29,181 bases of DNA. Origin: Candidatus Altarchaeales archaeon (lineage in GTDB: Archaea > Altiarchaeota > Altiarchaeia > IMC4 > QMZM01). The DNA is taken from NCBI GenBank assembly GCA_003663175.1, contig QMZM01000003.1, positions 1 through 29,181 of the forward strand. The letters are read 5' to 3'. Position 1 is the first letter of the stretch. Every line of letters starts with the position of its first letter. The position numbers and the translations under genes are program-made. Below are positions 23,292 to 29,181 of this stretch, piece by piece. The notes beneath the pieces are model-generated. The model was not told the origin of the DNA. It made no database searches and saw nothing but the letters and a program-made list of their open reading frames with translations.

Positions 23292-26200
23292 TTATGTTAA
23301 TTTCACACCGTAGATCTCTGATACGCCATCATTCATTTTTACGCCTATCAGCGAGTCCGCATTCTTCATTATATAATCATTATGTGTTATTAGGATGAAT
23401 TGACCCTCCGATTTTTTAAACATCTTTGCCAGTCTTTCCGAATTTTTGTCGTCAAGTGATGCATCGATCTCATCTAAGATGTAGAAGTATGATGGTTTGT
23501 ATTGCTGAATGGCGAGCAGAAATGCCGAACTTGTCACTACCTTCTCACCCATAGACATCATATCTATGCTCATCAACTTCTTACCCCGAGGAGATGCGGA
23601 GATGAGCAATCCCGATTCTGAGATATCGTTTGGATTATCGAGGATTAATGTGCCATTACCCCCGGACAACTCCCTATATATCCTCTCAAAATTGTCCCTT
23701 ACCGTGTTGAATGTTCTCATAAATGTTTCCCTTTTTCTCATTTCGACCCTCTCCATAAAGTCAAAAATCGATTGCCTTTCTTCCTTTAGCGTATCTATCT
23801 TCTTCTCTATATCCCTTATCTCCAAACTCAGTCTCTCATAGTTATCGATCGCCTTGAGATTTACACTACCTATGGATTCCAATTCGAGTTCTATTTTCGA
23901 TAGATTTTCCCTTAATTTATTGATTCCCATATCTATGACCTCAATATTCTCAAATTCCCTAAATTCCTCTTCAAGAGAATTCAATTTCGTCTCAATTCTT
24001 GCTTTATTAATCATCAATTTATTTACATTTTCATCAAGTGCGTCAATCTCATGCCGAATCTTGCCACTCTCCGAGCCAAGATTTGAGATTTCGTTCTCTA
24101 AGATGTCCCTTTCTCTCATTAATTTCTCTATCTTCTCTTCCAATCCCTTACTTTCCTCGTCTAATTCCCTCAAATTATTCTCGAGTCTCGACCTTTCATC
24201 TTCAATTGATTTTATTTCATTCAGAAGGGTCTTCTTCTGATTTATTAATCCCTTCAAATTCCTTTCAAATTCATTAATCTGTCTCTCGATTAGGAGTTTT
24301 CTTTCTTCCAAGCATCTCTTTTTAATTTCAAGGTCTCTGTGCTCATCCTTCAGTCTATCCAATAAATCCAAATTCATCTTTGACCTCTCATCAACCAACC
24401 TCTTCAATTCCCCTTCCAATCTACCCAATTCTCTTTCAAATTTCTTCAATTCTTTCCTATTTGCTGTTGTCTCATCTCTGAGTTTCTTCATCACATCTCT
24501 TATCTCGGAGATTCTATGTTCCGCGTCTTTGAGCCTTTCGATTGATGAATTTTTCTCGACCTCCATTCTCTCCATCTCCGTCATGAAGTTAGAAATCACC
24601 TCCTGCAATTCAAGGATTTTGTTTTCAATCTTCCTCCTATTTATTGCAATTTCCTGTGCCTGACCATCGGCTTCGATTATTCTCTTTTCCAGATTCCTTA
24701 TCTCCTTTTCCAATTCATCAATTCTCGAGAATTTTACCTCAAATCTCCTCGTATACCCTCCACTGATCGCCCCACCCCTCTCAATGATATCCCCATCCAA
24801 GGTTACAATTCGCCATTCTCCAATCAACGGCTTTGCAGAATCAATATCTCTGACAATTATGGTGTTTCCAAACACATAATCAAATACCCTCCTAAATTTC
24901 TTCTCACATCTTATAAAATCCCTCGCAAATCCCATCGCATTTCTTGGCAGATCCTCCCTCAATTTTATATTTATTCTATTTAATGGAAGAAATGTGCATC
25001 TCCCAATTTTCTTTTTTCTTAAGTATTTAATGCACTTTGCCGCAACATCCTCATTCTCAACAACAATGTAATTTGCCATAGCTCCAGCAGCAACCATTAA
25101 CGCGTTCTTATATTTCTCTCCCTTTATGTCTCCCAACTGAGAAACCACGCCATAAATTCCCGGAATGATCCGTCTTAATTTCATGATCGATTTTATTATT
25201 GTTGCGTCCGTTGTTTTTTTAACTACTTTAAGCTCTGTGTTCCTCCGAGCAAACTCTACCCTTAAAGAATTTAAAATTTCTAATAATTCCTTCCCCCTCC
25301 TCTCTGCCCTCTCGAGTTCTGATTTTAATCTATTAAATTCAATAAGTTCCGTTTCGTGTGTTTTTCTTCTTTTCTCCATCTCCCTATCCAATTCTCTTAT
25401 CCTCTTTTTCAAATCTCTTATTTTTTCATTCAGGACCTGCTCCTCTGTCCTCAATCTGGCGATCTCGTCGTTATTCCTCTTCTCTAAATCAAGCCTTATG
25501 CTTATCTCTGACCTTATATCCGAGATTCTGCTCCTTAGGGATTCTATATTATCCTCAATCCCCTCCTCTTTGACTACATTCATATTTTTAATTTTCTCAT
25601 CAATTGATGATAATTTATCATTTATAATAATGAGTTCCTTCTCTATGCCACTTTTTTCTTCCTCAAGCGATTCTCTCCTCTTTCTGATCTTGGATATCTC
25701 ATCTTCAACATCCTTGAGATTCTTATGTAGAATATCGAATCTATCATTGATTCTATTTAGTTCACCTCTAACCTCCGGAATCCTCACAATAATCCTCTTC
25801 TCCTCCAATCTCATTATCTCGGAATTTATTAATTTAAGTTTATCGTTCTTCTCTCCGATTCTAATCTTCAATTTTTTTAATTTATCTACCATATCATCTC
25901 TTCTATCATTTATCGCCCTAATTTCATTCTCTATACCCTCTAACCTCTTTCTCTCAGAGTTTATGAGTTTTCTCAGAATGCTTGCCTTGTGTCTTTTCAA
26001 ATCCTCTTGCAATTCCTTATACCGCAATGCATCATCCCTCTCCGTTTTTAGTCTCTTCAAGTAACCCCTTCTCTCTCCCAAGATTATGTGAGCCTCAGAA
26101 ATTCTCTTCTCCACCTCTTCCAACTCCTTCAACGCCTTTTCCTTCTTCTTGTCGTATTCTCTTATACCGCATAAATCATCAATAATCTCCCTCCTTTCTC

Positions 26201-26621
26201 TCGGTTTCATGTCTATAATCCTCGTAATATCATCTTGTAGGATGATGTTGTATTCATTATCTCCAAGAAGTTCAATTATCTTCTGTCTCGATGTCCTCTT
26301 GCCATCCAATTTATAGATGCTGTTGCCGTCCCTATCTATAGTTCTACTGATCTTAAACCTATTGCCATTATTGCTCAAATGCATCGTTACCTTTGCATAA
26401 CTTAATTTTTCTCCTCTGGTGCCACCATTATATATCAAATCCGTTAGTGTATTCGCTCTCAATCCCCTTGACCTACCCAATACAAAGCATATGCTCTCTA
26501 CTATATTGCTCTTCCCGGAGCCATTTGGACCAACAATAACAGTAAATCTGTCTGGAAATTCCAACACCGTTCTCTCCTTAAAGGATTTAAAGCCAACGAT
26601 CTCTAATCTCTCCAAACGCAT
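23292..26621 (-). CDS. smc: Chromosome segregation ATPase SMC
   Basis: 1109 residues from the ATG at 26621 (MRLERLEIVGFKSF); a start at 26666 would add 15 unlikely residues and reach into the promoter. Walker A is GPNGSGKS (31-38). Long coiled coils flank a hinge at about 489-622 (GIYGVVSQLGDIKGEKYKNAL ... RGGAISGG). The C-terminal head has Walker B YILDEID with E1051 and a D-loop ASLDD. The ABC signature, normally LSGGEK, reads MSMGEK (1022-1027). The protein forms a dimer that loops and compacts DNA. No ScpA/ScpB gene is in the window. It is divergent from a methyltransferase-like gene with a 50-base shared promoter region. Confidence 0.95.
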   Translation of the reverse strand: MRLERLEIVGFKSFKERTVLEFPDRFTVIVGPNGSGKSNIVESICFVLGRSRGLRANTLTDLIYNGGTRGEKLSYAKVTMHLSNNGNRFKISRTIDRDGNSIYKLDGKRTSRQKIIELLGDNEYNIILQDDITRIIDMKPRERREIIDDLCGIREYDKKKEKALKELEEVEKRISEAHIILGERRGYLKRLKTERDDALRYKELQEDLKRHKASILRKLINSERKRLEGIENEIRAINDRRDDMVDKLKKLKIRIGEKNDKLKLINSEIMRLEEKRIIVRIPEVRGELNRINDRFDILHKNLKDVEDEISKIRKRRESLEEEKSGIEKELIIINDKLSSIDEKIKNMNVVKEEGIEDNIESLRSRISDIRSEISIRLDLEKRNNDEIARLRTEEQVLNEKIRDLKKRIRELDREMEKRRKTHETELIEFNRLKSELERAERRGKELLEILNSLRVEFARRNTELKVVKKTTDATIIKSIMKLRRIIPGIYGVVSQLGDIKGEKYKNALMVAAGAMANYIVVENEDVAAKCIKYLRKKKIGRCTFLPLNRINIKLREDLPRNAMGFARDFIRCEKKFRRVFDYVFGNTIIVRDIDSAKPLIGEWRIVTLDGDIIERGGAISGGYTRRFEVKFSRIDELEKEIRNLEKRIIEADGQAQEIAINRRKIENKILELQEVISNFMTEMERMEVEKNSSIERLKDAEHRISEIRDVMKKLRDETTANRKELKKFERELGRLEGELKRLVDERSKMNLDLLDRLKDEHRDLEIKKRCLEERKLLIERQINEFERNLKGLINQKKTLLNEIKSIEDERSRLENNLRELDEESKGLEEKIEKLMRERDILENEISNLGSESGKIRHEIDALDENVNKLMINKARIETKLNSLEEEFREFENIEVIDMGINKLRENLSKIELELESIGSVNLKAIDNYERLSLEIRDIEKKIDTLKEERQSIFDFMERVEMRKRETFMRTFNTVRDNFERIYRELSGGNGTLILDNPNDISESGLLISASPRGKKLMSIDMMSMGEKVVTSSAFLLAIQQYKPSYFYILDEIDASLDDKNSERLAKMFKKSEGQFILITHNDYIMKNADSLIGVKMNDGVSEIYGVKLT

Positions 26622-26650
26622 TTTAATTAATAATAAATGCCATTCATCAA

Positions 26651-26660
26651 TATAATTATA
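26651..26660. promoter_or_regulatory. Palindromic TATA element between smc and the divergent gene
   Basis: TATAATTATA is a perfect palindrome. It lies about 34 bases from the smc ATG, ideal for a short-leader smc transcript on the minus strand. For the divergent gene the AT-rich TTAATTAATAATAAAT (26623-26638) is better placed, so the two promoters overlap in 50 bases. Confidence 0.4.
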
Positions 26661-26671
26661 TCGCATTTAAG

Positions 26672-27211
26672 ATGATCTCCATAGCTTACGATGTAAATAT
26701 ATATCGAGAAATTCTGGGTTATAGGGTGAGAAGGAACGATATTGTTATAGAGTTGGGTCCACACACGGGGAAGAGTACCCTTGTGTATCTTCCAAGGACT
26801 AAACTTACAATTGTTGTTGATAAGAGTAATGAATCTAAGGAGCATTTTAGCAATATCCTTAAAAACTCGGAAAATATTAGATTTGTTTTGGGAGATGTTA
26901 GAAGTTTTGAGACGATCATAAATGTTTTAAAGATAAGCAGGGAATGTGATGTTCTTGCAGTTGATATGGGTGGTGGAAGGTACCCGGACACCGTCTTTAA
27001 GGTGTGGGCGATATGGAGCGGAATATTTAAGCCGAGAGATTCGATAATAAGGAATCGCGGTCTGGCTGAATTTATCCAGAGGGCAAAAATTGAGGATAAT
27101 TCGATAATAAGAAATTTTGAGGATAGTGGATGGTTATCCGAATATGGTAGAGGAATTCCATACAAATTAAGGAAGCAATTGGAGGAGTTTAAATTTTGGG
27201 TTGAGATTTAG
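26672..27211 (+). CDS. Predicted SAM-dependent methyltransferase-like protein (Rossmann fold)
   Basis: 179 residues. It has a motif I-like glycine loop, VIELGPHTGKST (25-36), an acidic residue after the next strand (VVDKS), a VLGDVRSF motif II/III-like segment, and DVLAVDMGGGRYPDTVFKVW where the catalytic or acceptor region usually lies. The layout fits a class I methyltransferase, with a conserved-looking C-terminal part (SGWLSEYGRGIPYKLRKQLEEF). The acceptor substrate cannot be told. It is transcribed divergently from smc and stands alone, with a small-RNA-like region downstream. Confidence 0.6.
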   Translation: MISIAYDVNIYREILGYRVRRNDIVIELGPHTGKSTLVYLPRTKLTIVVDKSNESKEHFSNILKNSENIRFVLGDVRSFETIINVLKISRECDVLAVDMGGGRYPDTVFKVWAIWSGIFKPRDSIIRNRGLAEFIQRAKIEDNSIIRNFEDSGWLSEYGRGIPYKLRKQLEEFKFWVEI

Positions 27212-27292
27212 GGTAAAGATGGAGTAAGGATATTCGTTTTGTTAAGCCACCGAAAATCAAGTGTGAGTAATGGGAATGTGCAAGCAAAAAAC

Positions 27293-27307
27293 CGAAAAGT
27301 TTTTATA
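27293..27307 (+). promoter_or_regulatory. Strong BRE/TATA promoter upstream of TFB
   Basis: CGAAAAG (BRE-like) is followed directly by TTTTTATA. This closely follows the archaeal strong-promoter consensus seen before stable RNA genes. The predicted transcription start is 27328-27332, over 120 bases before the TFB start, so it drives either a separate RNA or a long leader. Confidence 0.6.
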
Positions 27308-27329
27308 GGAGAATTAACATTATAGTTTT

Positions 27330-27410
27330 ATGGGGGGTAATCCGAGATTCTGATGGTGGTTGGCTACTGAGGGAGTAGCCTTCTACCATGGGAAGAGTGA
27401 AAAGATAGAA
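27330..27410 (+). ncRNA. Candidate structured small RNA or TFB leader
   Basis: The stretch is clearly richer in G and C than its surroundings, as stable RNAs are in AT-rich archaea. It contains a hairpin at 27353-27389: strand ATGGTGGTTGGCTACT (27353-27368), loop GAGGG, strand AGTAGCCTTCTACCAT (27374-27389). This gives 7 inner base pairs, a 2x2 T/T internal loop and 7 outer pairs (one G-T). A strong promoter points at its 5' end. I do not recognise a known family; 3' end and function are unknown. Confidence 0.45.
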
Positions 27411-27452
27411 TTTAGAATTTATTATTTAAATTAAATGGTTGGCTGAGTAAAA

Positions 27453-28379
27453 ATGGAAACATGTAGGGGGTGTGGAAGTACAAGGACTATTGTTGACTAT
27501 AGACGTGGTGAGATTATATGTAGGGATTGTGGTCTTGTTCTGAATGATGTGTTGTTTGATTTTGGACCCGAATGGAGGGCATTTGATGATGAACAATTGA
27601 ATAAGAGAGCAAGAACTGGAGGTCCAATAAAGCTTGCAAAGCAGAACATTGGACTCACCACAGAAATTGATAGATATGACAGAGATATTAAGGGTAGCGC
27701 AGTGCCTTCTGAGAGAAAGGCGCAGCTCTACAGACTGAGAAAGTGGCAGAGAAGGAGTAGAATGGGAACATCAATAGACAGGAATTTATCAATTGCCCTT
27801 CCAGAGTTAGATAGGATGTGTGCATATCTCAACATCACGCCCAATATAAAGGAAGAGTGCGCCAGATGGTATAGAAAATGTGTAAATAGTGGAATTGTGA
27901 GGGGAAGGTCAATAGAGAGTGTGATTGCAGCCATAATTTATATGGTAACGAGACAGAGGCATCTACCAAAGACCTTGGATGAATTAGAGCGCGTCTCGGG
28001 GGTCAAGAAAAAGGATATAGGCAGGAGCTATAGAACAATTTGTAGGAGATTGGGCCTAAGAATGCCAGTTGTTAAGCCATCAGACTATGTGCCAAGACTT
28101 GCATCAGCACTTGGCGTTTCAGGTAAGACGGAGGCTAAGGCTATTGAAATACTTGAGACTGCAAGAAAGGAAGGTATAATTGCTGGCAAGGTGCCGATAA
28201 GTATGGCCGCTGCAGCAATTTATCTTGCTGGCAGAATCACCTCAGACAAGAATACACAGAGGTTTGTGGGGTTTCAGGATATTCCAGAGTCGGCGATAAA
28301 GAATAGATACAATGAGTTACTCAGAGAATTTAAAAAGAGAAATCTATTGAGGGACTTTGCAATACCTCAACCAGGTTAA
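27453..28379 (+). CDS. tfb: Transcription initiation factor B (TFB)
   Basis: 308 residues. The N-terminal zinc ribbon is C4-x2-C7 ... C23-x2-C26, followed by the B-finger/reader region with EWRAFD (40-45). Two cyclin-like repeats (about 110-200 and 205-300) end in a helix-turn-helix that reads the BRE. It bridges TBP-bound TATA DNA and RNA polymerase. The ATG at 27453 lies about 25 bases after TTATTATTTAAATT (27419-27432), which would give a leaderless mRNA. It converges on trkA with 4 bases between the stops. Confidence 0.97.
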   Translation: METCRGCGSTRTIVDYRRGEIICRDCGLVLNDVLFDFGPEWRAFDDEQLNKRARTGGPIKLAKQNIGLTTEIDRYDRDIKGSAVPSERKAQLYRLRKWQRRSRMGTSIDRNLSIALPELDRMCAYLNITPNIKEECARWYRKCVNSGIVRGRSIESVIAAIIYMVTRQRHLPKTLDELERVSGVKKKDIGRSYRTICRRLGLRMPVVKPSDYVPRLASALGVSGKTEAKAIEILETARKEGIIAGKVPISMAAAAIYLAGRITSDKNTQRFVGFQDIPESAIKNRYNELLREFKKRNLLRDFAIPQPG

Positions 28380-28383
28380 GTGG

Positions 28384-29034
28384 CTATCCTTTCAAGAGCG
28401 TAATAACATCCTTGGATGCCTCTGTTTTTGTTATTATCGTTAGTAAATCCCCCTCAAGCAACACCACATTGGGGGAGCCAATGATAACCTCACCACCACG
28501 GGATATTAAACCGATAATGGCATCATTCGGGAGATTAATGTCCTTTATCTTTCTTCCAAATAACTTCTCATTAGTTAATTTCATCTGAATTATCTCCGCC
28601 TTTCCTTTTTCTATGGATATTATGCTTCGCTCACTCCCTTGAGTTATTGCATTTTTTAAATAGGAAACAATTGCGGCGGTGGGATTTATCGCGGCGGTGA
28701 TCTCTAACCCAAGATAGAGGTCCTGTTTGCTCGGATCATTAACTCTTGCAACAATTCTCTTTACATTAAATTTTTTCACAATTTGACATATCGTTAGATT
28801 TGTGTTGTCATCTCTCGTTAGAATTACAACCGCATCAGCGCGTTCAATTCCAGCATCCTTTAGAATTTCCGTATCACTACCATCACCACGTATCACAAGC
28901 GCATCCATCGATTCTGCAAGTAACTTTGCCCTCTCATCATCCTTCTCCACAATTACGATCTCGTGGTCTTCACTCGCCAAGTGCTTTGCTAATGCGGTTG
29001 CGGTTGTCCCACCACCGATGATGATTATGTACAT
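28384..29034 (-). CDS. trkA: TrkA-type potassium uptake regulator (RCK: TrkA-N + TrkA-C)
   Basis: 216 residues, one TrkA-N plus one TrkA-C domain. The Rossmann glycine loop is IIGGGTTATALAKHL, with alanine in place of the last glycine of GxGxxG. E30 in VIVEKDD is placed to bind the adenosine ribose of NAD(H). GDGSDTEILKDAGIERADAVVILTRDD is typical of the family. The C-terminal part (KLFGRKIKDINLPNDAIIGLISRGGEVIIGSPNVVLLEGDLLTII) is a TrkA-C domain. It would gate a TrkH-type potassium channel at the membrane; no such gene is in the window. A TATA-like element on the minus strand (~29055-29066) suits a short leader. Confidence 0.93.
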   Translation of the reverse strand: MYIIIIGGGTTATALAKHLASEDHEIVIVEKDDERAKLLAESMDALVIRGDGSDTEILKDAGIERADAVVILTRDDNTNLTICQIVKKFNVKRIVARVNDPSKQDLYLGLEITAAINPTAAIVSYLKNAITQGSERSIISIEKGKAEIIQMKLTNEKLFGRKIKDINLPNDAIIGLISRGGEVIIGSPNVVLLEGDLLTIITKTEASKDVITLLKG

Positions 29035-29181
29035 TTTTGTCTTCGTTACTTACTTTTAATTAAATATAGATAAATTAATTATAATGAAAGTTCATTAAAA
29101 TTTTAACTCTAATCTATTAGTCATAAAAATATAAAAATCATTTTATAAAAAAAATTATTAAAAAATATTGATGAAGATGTC

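Larger units (their letters stand above)
27212..27452 (+). other. Intergenic region between methyltransferase-like gene and TFB
   Basis: 241 bases. 27212-27292 shows nothing I can name. 27293-27307 is a BRE/TATA promoter. 27330-27410 is GC-rich with a long hairpin and tiny reading frames. 27415-27440 is AT-rich and can hold the TFB promoter or a terminator for the upstream transcript. Confidence 0.7.

Noticed and set aside
23641..23680. LSGGNG in the SMC head taken as the ABC signature
   Set aside because: It lies about 40 residues before the true signature position. In SMCs the signature sits ~25 residues before Walker B, which is where MSMGEK lies; LSGGNG belongs to the preceding beta-rich part (usually a GG-x-xL-L segment).
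25165..26064. 299-codon open frame on the + strand opposite smc
   Set aside because: It is rich in S, L, F and I only, as expected from the reverse complement of a K/E/R/I-rich coiled coil; smc is convincing on the other strand and there is no family motif.
27345..27375. Box C/D guide RNA upstream of TFB (TGATGG and CTGA)
   Set aside because: The C-like box departs from RTGATGA, there is no good second C'/D pair, and both boxes are used in the longer hairpin. Kept only as a generic small-RNA candidate.
27353..27389. Hairpin upstream of TFB as a bacterial-type terminator of the methyltransferase-like gene
   Set aside because: No T run follows the stem, archaea do not rely on such terminators, and the stem lies downstream of a strong promoter.
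29035..29181. Possible gene start at the right edge (ATGAAGATG near 29171)
   Set aside because: Only a few codons are visible; the 147-base stretch is AT-rich and otherwise holds only the likely trkA promoter.
1..29181. CRISPR arrays, insertion sequences or att-type repeats
   Set aside because: No regularly spaced repeats, transposase, integrase or terminal inverted repeats were seen; the only long exact repeat is within the RPA gene.

Overview
The window is chromosomal DNA from an archaeon, almost certainly a euryarchaeote in the broad sense. The evidence is an archaeal S10/spc-type ribosomal protein cluster with an eIF1 (SUI1) homologue and the RNase P protein Rnp1 between uL29 and uS17, eS4, EF-2 with the diphthamide histidine, TFB, a multi-OB-fold RPA, Nob1, a DUF63 membrane protein and TATA/BRE-type promoters. 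The DNA is AT-rich, arginine codons are mostly AGA/AGG, and many genes look leaderless or nearly so. Gene content and the KE-rich uS3 tail hint at a Thermoplasmatota-like lineage, but this placement is weak. I see no mobile element, CRISPR array or prophage.

Layout. 1-2003 (+): two overlapping MinD-type ATPases with ferredoxin inserts (the first cut by the window edge), then an overlapping metallo-beta-lactamase-fold hydrolase. 2114-3562 (+): a small membrane protein followed directly by a HisC-type aminotransferase. 3596-6013 (+): RPA, then DUF63. 6066-18682 (+): the translation block, uL3-uL4-uL23-uL2-uS19-uL22-uS3, uL29-eIF1, Rnp1-uS17-uL14-uL24-eS4-uL5-uS14, then directly uS7-EF-2, EF-1A and uS10. 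18755-18829 (+): tRNA-Glu(UUC).

18832-22804 is a tight minus-strand operon read metG -> membrane methyltransferase -> double-V4R protein -> nob1, with overlaps or 2-nt spacing. 22889-23287 (+) is a DUF5752-like protein. SMC lies on the minus strand (23292-26621), divergent from a Rossmann methyltransferase-like protein (26672-27211). The 241-base gap before TFB (27453-28379) holds a strong BRE/TATA promoter and a GC-rich hairpin, probably an uncatalogued small RNA or leader. TrkA (minus, 28384-29034) converges on TFB.

The genes serve mainly information processing: ribosome assembly and translation (ribosomal proteins, EF-2, EF-1A, eIF1, MetRS, tRNA-Glu), RNA maturation (Rnp1, Nob1), transcription initiation (TFB) and chromosome maintenance (RPA, SMC). 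The best leads for something undescribed are the hairpin transcript upstream of TFB, the V4R/membrane-methyltransferase pair inside the MetRS-Nob1 operon, the uS14-uS7 junction that fuses the spc and str blocks, and the altered SMC signature motif.
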